Positions 1-7,034 of a stretch of DNA of 35,177 nucleotides are shown one piece after another; position 1 is the first letter of the stretch; the number at the start of each line of letters is the position of its first letter. Source of the stretch: Nocardia sp. (GTDB taxonomy: Bacteria; Actinomycetota; Actinomycetes; Mycobacteriales; Mycobacteriaceae). Where the stretch lies: positions 1 through 35,177 of the forward strand of contig JACIXH010000029.1 in the NCBI GenBank assembly GCA_014360565.1. Direction: 5' to 3'. The position numbers and the translations under genes were made by a program. The notes beneath the pieces were generated by a model. It did not search any database. It was given only the letters and a program-made list of their open reading frames with translations, and was not told where the DNA came from.

Positions 1-44
1 CGGCTCGCGGCTGATTCTGTATCAGATCGCTATCACTGCCGACA

Positions 45-62
45 CCGGAGTGTGACCTCCGG
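45..62 (-). terminator. Possible hairpin terminator downstream of the first Abi-alpha gene
   Basis: CCGGAG (45-50) and CTCCGG (57-62) form a 6-bp stem with a 6-nt loop, 25 bases past the stop of the minus-strand gene that ends at 87. No T-run follows on the minus strand, so this would be a U-less actinobacterial hairpin at best. The rest of 1-86 shows no gene. Confidence 0.3.
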
Positions 63-86
63 CGTCGCCGGCGACAGCTGTCTGGG

Positions 87-959
87 CTACCCGATGGTGA
101 AGCAGGTGCGGCAGAAATCCTCGCCGAATTCCGAGAGGCGAAGGCTCTTGCGCACGATCTTCGGCGCGCGGCCCGCCTTCTTGAGCGCCTGCTCCACGAC
201 CGGCTGTACTTCCAGCACCATGTACCGGCTCAGTACCACCGGGTCGTCGGAAGTGAGGGTGAGGCCGAGCCGGTTGAGGTTGATCAGATAGGAGCGGGAA
301 CGGTCCGGGTAGCGCACGCCCGCCTGCTCGGGAACCGAGGTCAGGTCGCCCTGCACCAGTTCCGAGCCGATGCCGAGCGGGCGGTTGGTGCGTACGTCGA
401 CCGAGGGCTGAGGACCGTTGAGCGCCATGAATCGCAGGATGCGCGCCTCGTCGGGCGCGACCTCGTCGAGGATGCGGTCGTAGGCCGGATGCACGTCTTC
501 GGTGAAGTACACATCGGCCGAACGGGCCAGCAGTGCGTCGCCGCGTCGGCGCAGGTCGTCGGTGGTAGCCGAGCGCAGGTACGGGCCGACCGCGACAGCT
601 TGCTGCGACCCGCCGTTGGGTGTGGGCACGTAGCTGACGATCTCGCGTACCGACCCCTCGGTGACGCCGAGTGCGCTGCGTGCGATGGAGCGCAGGGCGT
701 TGCCGGTGCGCTCGGCGATATCGGCGGAGGACTCGCCGTCGAGCGCGGCCTGCGCCAGTTCCTTGGTGACCTCATAGGTGGTGCCGACAGCCCACTGGCT
801 GCCGCGCACCGCGGTACCGGCGGCCAGTCCGGCGGCGCGGAAAACGCCGCGGATCAACCGCGCTTCGTTACTGATCTGTCGCTGCTCGACATCCGAGCTG
901 CGCTCGACGGCGCGGGTACCGGCACGGGCCAGGTCCTGTCCGGTCCTGTCGTCTGTCAC
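87..959 (-). CDS. Abi-alpha (DUF4393) family protein, copy 1
   Basis: A 290-residue protein with no signal peptide. Residues about 32-75 form an alanine/glycine-rich helical segment. The DUF4393-like core starts near the HPAYDRILDEVAPDEARILRF block (residues 157-177), continues through VDVRTNRPLGIG (188-198) and ends with FGEDFCRTCF (278-287). The family is named from an annotation linking it to abortive phage infection; its biochemical role is not established. The gene encoded at 2563-3408 is a clear paralogue sharing PDEARILRF, GPQP.VDVRT and the EFG.DF..TC ending. The start is GTG, with GGAG seven bases upstream. The gene is divergent from the DUF445 gene, so copies 1 and 2 bracket that membrane protein. 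The two cysteines of CRTC are reduced to one in copy 2. The family call is good; a defence role is only a label inherited from the family name. Confidence 0.8.
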   Translation of the reverse strand: MTDDRTGQDLARAGTRAVERSSDVEQRQISNEARLIRGVFRAAGLAAGTAVRGSQWAVGTTYEVTKELAQAALDGESSADIAERTGNALRSIARSALGVTEGSVREIVSYVPTPNGGSQQAVAVGPYLRSATTDDLRRRGDALLARSADVYFTEDVHPAYDRILDEVAPDEARILRFMALNGPQPSVDVRTNRPLGIGSELVQGDLTSVPEQAGVRYPDRSRSYLINLNRLGLTLTSDDPVVLSRYMVLEVQPVVEQALKKAGRAPKIVRKSLRLSEFGEDFCRTCFTIG

Positions 960-1249
960 GTCCTACTCCGAAGTCTCGCCATGTGAACAGTGCTGCCACC
1001 GCGCGCCCCCTGAATGCACCGCTGTGGCCTGTCACGAAATGTGGTGATGGTCATTGTTCCGACTAGCAAGGGTGAGTACGGCATTCCGGACAGGTTCTGT
1101 GACTGATGTCTCAGACACTACCCTGTGGCCTGACACACGACGAATGGACCCAGTTCCTCATCTCACAGTAGGGTCACCTCGCCGCGGGGGTGATAAATTT
1201 TGGTTCCCGGTGAGGCGGTGGTCACCGGGTATCGGCAGGAGGGCGTGTC
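960..1249. promoter_or_regulatory. Divergent intergenic region with a 14-nt direct repeat
   Basis: This 290-bp gap separates the divergent Abi-alpha and DUF445 genes. CTGTGGCCTGTCAC (1022-1035) recurs as CTGTGGCCTGACAC (1123-1136), 13 of 14 identical and 101 bp apart. TGTCT-C-AGACA is a short palindrome just before the second copy. An A/T-rich TGATAAATTT (1191-1200) is the only promoter-like -10 in front of the DUF445 gene. I see no open frame with coding character here. Confidence 0.45.
1206..1229 (+). promoter_or_regulatory. Leader hairpin and ribosome binding site of the DUF445 gene
   Basis: CCCGGTGA (1206-1213) and TCACCGGG (1222-1229) pair perfectly over 8 bp around an 8-nt loop. A strong AGGAGGG (1237-1243) follows, six bases before the GTG at 1250. 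The stem sits inside the likely 5' leader and could affect translation or mRNA stability; it could equally be an operator. Confidence 0.4.
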
Positions 1250-2572
1250 GTGTTGGAGAGTGTGTTCGGGTTACACCCGACACTCCTGCTAGAAATTCTG
1301 ACCATTCCTCTTTTCACAGGAATTATCGGTTACATCACGAACTGGTCCGGCATTCTCATGCTGTTCCAGCCGATTCAATTCCATGGTTTCCGGCTGCCCG
1401 GTCTGCGCGCGGTCTTCCCTTTCCTGCCCAAGCGGATCCAGGTGTTGCCGCTGCTCAGCTACGACGGCCGGATCGGCTGGCAGGGCATCGTGCCCTCGCG
1501 CGCCGACAAGATGGCCAGCATCGCGGTCGACAAAGGACTGTCCAAGCTGGGCAGTGTTTCCGACTTCTACCGCGAGCTCGATCCGGAGAAGCTGGCTGAA
1601 CATCTCGCCGAGGTGGCCGACGCGCAGATCCGCGACATCGTCGAAGTGATCCTGCGCCGTGAACACCCGCAGCTCTGGTACAACCTGCCTGTTCAGGTCA
1701 GGGAGATGATCCATCAGCGGGTGCGTTCGCAATTGCCGGAGATCCTGCGCGACCTCACCATGGAACTCGGCGCCAATATAGATCAGCTGCTCGATGTGAA
1801 GCAGATGGTGATCCGCTACTTCCAGGCCCGCCCGCAATTGCTCAACCAGCTGTTCCAGGTACTCGGCGCCAAGGAACTGCGGTTCATGCAGAACTTCGGC
1901 TTCTACTTCGGCGCGCCCTGCGGGCTGTTGCTGGTGCTGACGCTGCACACCACCGGGCTCTCACCGCTCGTCGTGCTGCCCGTGGGCGGCATCATCATCG
2001 GCTGGGTGGTGAACTGGGTGGGCCTCAACATGATCTTCGCGCCCGCCACGCCCAAGTGGTGGTGCCCGTGGCGGCAGGGGCTGCTGATCAAGCGCCAACC
2101 CGAGATCACCGCCGGTTACGCGGCATTGGTGTCCACCGAGGTCGTCACCGTGGCCAACATCGGCGACGAACTGCTCAACGGCCCGCGCTCGGACCGCACC
2201 CTGCAGATGCTCGAGGACACCCTGCGCCCGGCCGCCGACCGGGCACTCGGCCCTGCCCGGCCTGCCGTGAAATTCATGCTCGGCAGCCGCGAATACGACT
2301 CGCTGCAAACAACTCTCACCGCTCAGGCGATGACGATCGCGCCGATGGCGTTCGCCGACCCGGCGTTCAATGTCCAGCAGGGCAGGCAGGTCAACGAATA
2401 TATCGCCCGGCAGATGTCCGCGCTTTCGCCACATGACTTCGTCGACATGTTGCGCTCGGCGATCAAACAGGACGAATGGTTACTTTTCGTCCATGGTGGC
2501 GCGCTGGGGCTGCTCGCCGGATACGCTCACATCCTGGTCTTCGGAACAGGAGTAGCGACGACATGGATGTAG
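1250..2572 (+). CDS. DUF445 family membrane protein
   Basis: A 440-residue membrane protein of unknown function. The DUF445 signature is visible at residues 25-40 (GIIGYITNWSGILMLFQP), followed by the VPSRADKMA block (81-89). Hydrophobic segments lie near residues 11-38, 213-233, 238-263 and 410-432, so a large central region (about 85-205, amphipathic and helix-rich) lies between membrane anchors. In the family the long hydrophilic part is helical and membrane-tethered; no enzymatic activity is known. GTG start, with AGGAGGG six bases upstream. The 3' end overlaps the start of the second Abi-alpha gene by 10 bp, so the two are co-transcribed and probably translationally coupled. Together with the divergent copy 1 upstream, this looks like a three-gene module. 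Confidence 0.85.
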   Translation: MLESVFGLHPTLLLEILTIPLFTGIIGYITNWSGILMLFQPIQFHGFRLPGLRAVFPFLPKRIQVLPLLSYDGRIGWQGIVPSRADKMASIAVDKGLSKLGSVSDFYRELDPEKLAEHLAEVADAQIRDIVEVILRREHPQLWYNLPVQVREMIHQRVRSQLPEILRDLTMELGANIDQLLDVKQMVIRYFQARPQLLNQLFQVLGAKELRFMQNFGFYFGAPCGLLLVLTLHTTGLSPLVVLPVGGIIIGWVVNWVGLNMIFAPATPKWWCPWRQGLLIKRQPEITAGYAALVSTEVVTVANIGDELLNGPRSDRTLQMLEDTLRPAADRALGPARPAVKFMLGSREYDSLQTTLTAQAMTIAPMAFADPAFNVQQGRQVNEYIARQMSALSPHDFVDMLRSAIKQDEWLLFVHGGALGLLAGYAHILVFGTGVATTWM

Positions 2573-3408
2573 ACGACGGGACCCCGTCCACCGAAGTGGT
2601 GCGACGATCGGTGCCGCCGCTGGAGACCTCCGCCGACAAGCGCGGTCTGCTGCCCGTCTCACCGGCACGTACGGTGCGGGCGGCGACCGGCGTGGCGCGG
2701 GTCGCGCTGACCGCGGCCTCGGGTATGACGCTGTGGACCCTGGACACCGCGCTCGGGGTGACCGTCACGGTGTTGCGCGGCAGCATGGCGGGCAACCCGC
2801 CCAACGAGGTGCTCGCGGAAGCGGAAACCGAAGTGCGCGACCGGCTTCGGCACGCGCTCGGCCTGCCGACGGGCGCCGACCACCACCGCGCCGACGGCGC
2901 GCCGACCCTGCGCGAGCAGGGCGCCGAACTGCTTCGCCTGTCCGCCAGCACACACGCCGCGCAGCCCGATACGCATCCGGCATATCCCGGCATCCTCGCC
3001 GAGATCACGCCCGACGAGGCACGGATCCTGCGATTCCTGCACGTCGACGGTCCGCAACCCGCCATCGATGTGCGCACCGGCAGGCAACGCGCGTTCGGCG
3101 GCGAACGATTGATCAGCGGACTCACCCTGCTGGGCGATCACGCGGGCCTGCGGTTTCCGAACCGGGTGCCGCAGTACCTGCCCAATCTGCGCAGGCTCGG
3201 GCTCATCGAGTCCACCCGCGAACCGGTCGGCAACCCGCACCGCTACCAGGTCATCGAGGCCCAGGAGCAGGTGCGAGAAGCGTTGAAGCGCCCCGGTTTC
3301 GGCACGAAGGTGAGCTACCGCAGTATTCTGCTCACCGAATTCGGCGCCGACTTCGTCCAGACATGTCTGCCGGTCGTGATCAACGATGGCCGCGACACCG
3401 CGACCTAG
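2563..3408 (+). CDS. Abi-alpha (DUF4393) family protein, copy 2
   Basis: A 281-residue paralogue of the protein encoded at 87-959. The matching core is HPAYPGILAEITPDEARILRF (138-158), GPQPAIDVRTGR (163-174), LRFPNRVPQYLPNLRRLGL (196-214) and LLTEFGADFVQTC (256-268). The N-terminal 40 residues differ and residues 44-75 form an alanine-rich hydrophobic stretch. The ATG at 2563 is preferred because GGAG lies about 10 bases upstream and upstream in-frame sequence belongs to the DUF445 gene. The start overlaps the end of the DUF445 gene by 10 bp. The stop codon overlaps the stop of the convergent ABC-F gene at 3405-3408. The function is unknown; physical coupling to DUF445 suggests the two proteins act together. 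Confidence 0.8.
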   Translation: MDVDDGTPSTEVVRRSVPPLETSADKRGLLPVSPARTVRAATGVARVALTAASGMTLWTLDTALGVTVTVLRGSMAGNPPNEVLAEAETEVRDRLRHALGLPTGADHHRADGAPTLREQGAELLRLSASTHAAQPDTHPAYPGILAEITPDEARILRFLHVDGPQPAIDVRTGRQRAFGGERLISGLTLLGDHAGLRFPNRVPQYLPNLRRLGLIESTREPVGNPHRYQVIEAQEQVREALKRPGFGTKVSYRSILLTEFGADFVQTCLPVVINDGRDTAT

Positions 3409-5195
3409 TTCTCCCCGAGCTCGGCCAGCTCCATCCAGCGTTCTTCGGCTGCTTCCTTGTCGGCGACGACTTCCTTCAGCTCGGTGCCCAGCTTGACCAG
3501 CTTGTCCGGTTCCGTCGCGGCATCGGCCAGCGCCTTGTGGAGTTTCTGTTCGCGCTCGTCGAGTTTGGCGATGCTGCGTTCGACCTTCGACAGCTCCTTG
3601 CGGGCGGCGCGGCGGTCGGACGAATCCGTGGCGGTGCCGCCGGTCTTCGCGGTGAGCGGCTTGGTGTTGCCCGCCATGGCGGCACGCTTGGCGAGGTAGC
3701 TGTCGATGCCGCCGGGCAGGTTGGTGAGCTTGCCGTCGCCGAACAGGGCCCAGGTGGAATCGCAGATGCGCTCGACCAGGTAGCGATCGTGGCTGATGAC
3801 CACCAGCGTGCCCGCCCAGTTGTCGAGCAGGTCCTCGAGTTGCTGCAGGGTATCGATATCGAGGTCGTTGGTCGGCTCGTCGAGCAGCAGAACGTTCGGT
3901 TCGGCCATCAGGATGCGGGTGAGCTGCAGGCGACGGCGTTCACCACCGGAGAGGTCGCCGACCGGGGTGCGCTGGCGGGCCGGGGTGAACCCGAGCCGTT
4001 CGGCGAGCTGGCCGGCCGAGATCTCCTTGTCGCCGAGCATGATTCGCTGCGCGACCTGCTGGACGGCTTCGAGCACCCGCATATCGGTGGGCAGGTCGTC
4101 GAGTTCCTGGCGCAGCCAGCCGATCTGCACGGTCTGACCCTGGATCCGCTTGCCCTTGGCGGGCTCGGTAGCCCCGGCGAGCGCACGCAACAGCGTGGTC
4201 TTGCCCGATCCGTTGACGCCGACCAGGCCGACCCGCTCGCCCGGCGCGAGCCGCCAGGTGAGGTCGTCCACCAGCACGCGGCCGTCGGGAGTGGTGAGAG
4301 TGGCGTCCTCGAGTTCGATCACCACGCGGCCGAGGCGCTTGCGGGCGAACGCGGCCAGCGAGACCGAGTCGCGCGGCGCGGGCACATCGGCGATCAGTGC
4401 CTCGGCGGCCTCCACGCGGTAGCGCGGCTTGGAGGTGCGGGCCTTCGCGCCGCGGCGCAGCCAGGCCAGTTCCTTGCGGGCCAGGTTGGCGCGACGCGAT
4501 TCCGAGGCGTCGGCCTGACGTGCGCGTTCGGCGCGGGCGAAGATCCAGTCGCCGTAGCCGCCTTCATAGGCCTCCACCTTGCCGCCGACGACCTCCCAGG
4601 TGCGGTTGGCGACGGTGTCGAGGAACCAGCGGTCGTGGGTGACGACGACGAGCGCGGTGCGCCGCGCGACCAGGTGCTCGGCCAGCCACTGCACACCCTC
4701 GATGTCGAGGTGGTTGGTCGGCTCGTCGAGGACCAGCAGGTCCAGGTCGCGCACCAGGGCCGCGGCCAGGGCGACGCGGCGGCGTTCGCCACCGGAGAGA
4801 TTCGTGACGAGAGTGTCGAGGCCGAGATCGGCGATGCCGATGCCCTCGAGGATCGAGCGCACGCGCGAATCGGCGGCCCACTGGTGGTCGGCGATGTCGG
4901 CGGTCGAGAGATCGTCGGACAGCCCGGCGAACACGATCGAACCGATGCTCGCCCCCTCGGGCAGCACGCCGCGCTGGGTGACCACGGCGATCCGCAGCCC
5001 GCCCACCCGGCTGACCCGGCCCTTGTCCGGCGGCTCCAGTCCGGTCAGGACCTCGAGCAACGTCGTCTTACCGCCACCGTTGAGACCCACCACCCCGATC
5101 CGTTCCCCCGCGTGAATCCCGAGGGAGACGTCATCCAGCAACGGCTTGACGCCGAAGCTCTTGGAGACCTGTTCCAGGTTGATCAGGTTGGACAT
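3405..5195 (-). CDS. ABC-F family ATPase, Uup-like, with C-terminal coiled coil
   Basis: A 596-residue soluble protein with two ABC ATPase domains and no membrane segments. Domain 1 has Walker A GLNGGGKTT (37-45), signature LSGGERRR and Walker B LLVLDEPTNHLD. Domain 2 has Walker A GVNGSGKTT, LSGGERRRLQL and VLLLDEPTNDLD. The C-terminal 75 residues (from DRRAARKELSKVERS) form a charged coiled coil, as in Uup and some other ABC-F proteins. Members act on ribosomes or on branched DNA rather than in transport. The start at 5195 gives the family-typical MSNLINLEQVSKSFG; an in-frame ATG at 5273 would add 26 basic, proline-rich residues without family precedent. It lies downstream of ispE on the same strand after a 205-bp gap, so it probably has its own promoter. 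Neither an antibiotic-resistance nor a housekeeping role can be fixed from sequence alone. Confidence 0.9.
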   Translation of the reverse strand: MSNLINLEQVSKSFGVKPLLDDVSLGIHAGERIGVVGLNGGGKTTLLEVLTGLEPPDKGRVSRVGGLRIAVVTQRGVLPEGASIGSIVFAGLSDDLSTADIADHQWAADSRVRSILEGIGIADLGLDTLVTNLSGGERRRVALAAALVRDLDLLVLDEPTNHLDIEGVQWLAEHLVARRTALVVVTHDRWFLDTVANRTWEVVGGKVEAYEGGYGDWIFARAERARQADASESRRANLARKELAWLRRGAKARTSKPRYRVEAAEALIADVPAPRDSVSLAAFARKRLGRVVIELEDATLTTPDGRVLVDDLTWRLAPGERVGLVGVNGSGKTTLLRALAGATEPAKGKRIQGQTVQIGWLRQELDDLPTDMRVLEAVQQVAQRIMLGDKEISAGQLAERLGFTPARQRTPVGDLSGGERRRLQLTRILMAEPNVLLLDEPTNDLDIDTLQQLEDLLDNWAGTLVVISHDRYLVERICDSTWALFGDGKLTNLPGGIDSYLAKRAAMAGNTKPLTAKTGGTATDSSDRRAARKELSKVERSIAKLDEREQKLHKALADAATEPDKLVKLGTELKEVVADKEAAEERWMELAELGEN

Positions 5196-5345
5196 AGGTG
5201 TTGCTCGCCTGTTCCGCCTCCCCCGCGACTGTGGGCCGGACTCGGGCGCGGGGAGGCGGTACGTCGGCGGCATACGTTGGATTGCTGGATCAGTTGGCCC
5301 GTCCCCGGCGAGTTACCCATGTCCATACAAGATCTGTTGGTCTCA

Positions 5346-5351
5346 ATCATA
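5346..5351 (-). promoter_or_regulatory. Possible -10 element of the ABC-F gene
   Basis: TATGAT on the minus strand lies in an A/T-richer patch of the 205-bp ispE/ABC-F gap. No convincing -35 is visible. If used, the transcript would have a leader of about 140 nt. GC-rich palindromes nearby (CCACGGCCGTGG at 5384-5395) could end the ispE transcript. Confidence 0.3.
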
Positions 5352-5400
5352 GAGGACCGGCCGTCGGCCGCTCTGCCCCCGCCGCCACGGCCGTGGTCGG

Positions 5401-6336
5401 TCAGCGTTTGGACTGCGCCTCGGTGTCGAGCACCCGTGCGCCCGATACCGGCCCACTGGCCGTGCGCACGCTGCGACACACGCCCGCGCCCGCCAGCTCC
5501 GCCGCGACGCCGATCGCGGCCTCCTCCGATTCGCAGAGGAACGCGCAGGTGGGCCCCGACCCCGAGACCAGCCCGGCCAGGGCGCCCGCGCCGACGCCCG
5601 CGCGCAGGGTGCGGCGCAGTTCCGGTTTCAGGGACAGGGCGGCGGCCTGGAGGTCGTTGCCGAGCAGCGGCGCCAGGGTGTGGGGGTCGCCTGCGGCCAG
5701 TGCCTGCATGAGTTTCTGCGGGTCACCGAGGCGCGGGGGCTCCCCCTCGGCCCGTAGGCGGTCGAGTTCGTGGAAGACCGAGGGGGTGGACAGCCCTTCC
5801 TTGGCCAGCGCGAGGACCCAGTGAAAGGTGTTGCGCGAGAGCACCGGAAGCAGGCGTTCGCCGCGGCCGGTCCCGAGGGCGGTGCCGCCGTGCAGGGAGA
5901 ACGGGACGTCGCTGCCGAGTTCGGCGGCGATCGAGGACAGTTCGTCGCGGGTCAGCCCGAGGTCCCACAGTTCGTTCAGGCCCACCAGGGCCGCGGCCGC
6001 GTCGGCGCTGCCGCCCGCCATGCCACCGGCCACCGGTATCCCCTTGGTGATGGCGATCTCGACCAGCGGGGCACGGCCTGCCAGGTGCGCCAGCCGCACC
6101 GCTGCCTTCCAGACCAGGTTGGTCCGGTCGGTGGGGACCTCGGCAGCGCCTTCACCGCTGACCCGTACGGTCAGGGAGGCCGATGGCGCCAGCCGCAGGT
6201 CGTCGGCCAGGGATAACGCCTGAAAAACAGTGGTCAGGTCGTGGTATCCATCCGGGCGCAGGTCAGCGACTCCGAGATGCAGGTTCACCTTCGACGGAGC
6301 TCGCACGACGACCGGGCTGGGCACAACTGACAGCAC
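5401..6336 (-). CDS. ispE: 4-diphosphocytidyl-2-C-methyl-D-erythritol kinase
   Basis: This kinase phosphorylates the 2-hydroxyl of CDP-methylerythritol with ATP, in the non-mevalonate (MEP) pathway to isoprenoid precursors in the cytosol. The 311-residue frame shows the GHMP-kinase layout: PSKVNLHL with the substrate-side lysine (K16), the ATP loop [15 protein letters not shown] (101-115), GSDVPF with the catalytic aspartate (D143) and the late [13 protein letters not shown] motif. The GTG at 6336 is chosen by homologue length. A second GTG at 6324 is possible, and the upstream in-frame extension to 6375 looks non-coding. There is no Shine-Dalgarno; TACGCT lies 8 nt upstream of the GTG, so the mRNA may be near-leaderless. 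In M. tuberculosis ispE is the last gene of the rpfB-ksgA-ispE operon. Here the copZ gene, pointing the other way, separates it from rsmA. Confidence 0.95.
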   Translation of the reverse strand: MLSVVPSPVVVRAPSKVNLHLGVADLRPDGYHDLTTVFQALSLADDLRLAPSASLTVRVSGEGAAEVPTDRTNLVWKAAVRLAHLAGRAPLVEIAITKGIPVAGGMAGGSADAAAALVGLNELWDLGLTRDELSSIAAELGSDVPFSLHGGTALGTGRGERLLPVLSRNTFHWVLALAKEGLSTPSVFHELDRLRAEGEPPRLGDPQKLMQALAAGDPHTLAPLLGNDLQAAALSLKPELRRTLRAGVGAGALAGLVSGSGPTCAFLCESEEAAIGVAAELAGAGVCRSVRTASGPVSGARVLDTEAQSKR

Positions 6337-6403
6337 GATTACCCAGCGTAATAGGTTCCACCGACGAGTACGCACGTCAAATGCGGGCCACCCGATCGCA
6401 GGG

Positions 6404-6432
6404 TTGCGCCAGATACCCGTAGGGGGTATGTT
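6404..6432 (+). promoter_or_regulatory. copZ promoter with CsoR-like operator in the spacer
   Basis: TTGCGC (6404-6409) and TATGTT (6427-6432) make a -35/-10 pair with a 17-bp spacer. ATACCC (6413-6418) and GGGTAT (6424-6429) form an inverted repeat around GTAGG. The C-run/G-run ends in TA, as in CsoR copper-repressor operators, and the repeat overlaps spacer and -10, which fits repression. CATAC (6448-6452) and GTATG (6462-6466) form a second, weaker repeat downstream of the -10. The copper link rests on the gene it precedes. Confidence 0.6.
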
Positions 6433-6489
6433 CGTTCATGTCGGGGACATACCCCTGGACCGTATGTTCGAAGAGCGAAGGAGTCGGCC

Positions 6490-6696
6490 ATGGCCACCAC
6501 CACCTACACCGTCACGGGGATGACCTGCGGGCACTGCGTGAGCTCGGTCAAGCAGGAGATCGGCAAGATCGACGGCGTCACCAGTGTGGACGTCGACCTC
6601 GCCACCGGCCTTGTCCGGGTCGACAGCGCGGGCGAACTCGCCGAGACCGAGGTAGCCGCGGCAGTCGACGAAGCGGGCTACGCGCTCAGCGCCTGA
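6490..6696 (+). CDS. copZ: Heavy-metal-associated domain protein, CopZ-type copper chaperone
   Basis: A 68-residue single HMA domain with the ferredoxin-like pattern and the metal-binding loop GMTCGHC (residues 10-16), whose two cysteines bind Cu(I). Such chaperones hand copper to P-type exporters. The ATG at 6490 follows AAGGAG (6478-6483) by six bases. Neither a copA ATPase nor a csoR gene lies nearby, so the partner must be elsewhere. The gene is inserted between ispE and rsmA, which are neighbours in M. tuberculosis, and is transcribed against both. Confidence in the metal-chaperone call is high. Copper as the metal is an inference from the loop and from the CsoR-like operator upstream. 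Confidence 0.9.
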   Translation: MATTTYTVTGMTCGHCVSSVKQEIGKIDGVTSVDVDLATGLVRVDSAGELAETEVAAAVDEAGYALSA

Positions 6697-6728
6697 CTTC
6701 CGCGCCGACGGTGCGAAGACACTGTGTT

Positions 6729-6768
6729 CCTGCCGGATGGGACCGCCGCCTGCGTCTCATCCGGCAGG
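6729..6768 (+). terminator. Strong hairpin after copZ
   Basis: CCTGCCGGATG (6729-6739) pairs perfectly with CATCCGGCAGG (6758-6768). The stem extends inward by a G-T pair and GAC/GTC, for about 15 bp with a 10-nt loop. It begins 32 bases after the copZ stop. There is no T-run, as is common in actinobacteria. Confidence 0.65.
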
Positions 6769-6826
6769 ACCGAGTGCTCGACCCGTCGTTCACCGGCGGT
6801 TCACCCGCGTCGCGCCGCGCATCGAA

Positions 6827-6949
6827 TCATCCACAATGTCATCCACATCCCCGCCCGAGCGCGGTGCGACAGGATTTTCGGCGTGCCACCGGGAGCGCCA
6901 CCGGCCGAGCATGATCAACTCCGACCGGTGCGAAAACCGGTTGTCCACA
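6827..6949. other. Cluster of DnaA-box-like nonamers in the copZ/rsmA gap
   Basis: The 338-bp non-coding gap 6697-7034 holds TCATCCACA (6827-6835), TCATCCACA again (6839-6847, offset 12 bp) and TTGTCCACA (6941-6949). The last matches the actinobacterial DnaA box; the first two match with a C at position 2. ACCGGT-GCGAAA-ACCGGT (6924-6941) is a small hairpin next to the third box. No replication gene is nearby, so this is not oriC. A DnaA-binding or titration site is possible but unproven. Confidence 0.4.
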
Positions 6950-7001
6950 ATTGCTTTCACAGGGGTGCACAACCGGACCCGATGAACGGCCGGTGTACTG
7001 C

Positions 7002-7021
7002 GGGTTCGCCTGCGCGAACCC
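7002..7021 (-). terminator. Hairpin downstream of rsmA
   Basis: GGGTTCGC (7002-7009) and GCGAACCC (7014-7021) form a perfect 8-bp stem with a CTGC loop, 13 bases past the rsmA stop. There is no T-run. It probably ends the minus-strand transcript. Confidence 0.55.
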
Positions 7022-7034
7022 ACGATTCAGGCGT

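Noticed and set aside
5183..5479. A small frame overlapping the ABC-F start, as a possible leader peptide
   Set aside because: It has no Shine-Dalgarno, no antibiotic-leader-like motif and no convincing attenuator; GC-driven openness explains it.
2733..5711. A 992-codon open frame on the plus strand
   Set aside because: It lies antisense to the ABC-F gene and over the second Abi-alpha gene; its translation is low-complexity arginine/glycine-rich and has no domain. High GC makes such frames common.
6448..6466. CATAC...GTATG as a second CsoR operator
   Set aside because: The arms are only 5 bp and the centre lacks the symmetric C-run/G-run. It is mentioned with the promoter but not claimed as an operator.
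7002..7021. A tRNA T-arm-like GGGTTCGC...GCGAACCC
   Set aside because: No acceptor, D or anticodon arms surround it. It is a plain hairpin after rsmA.
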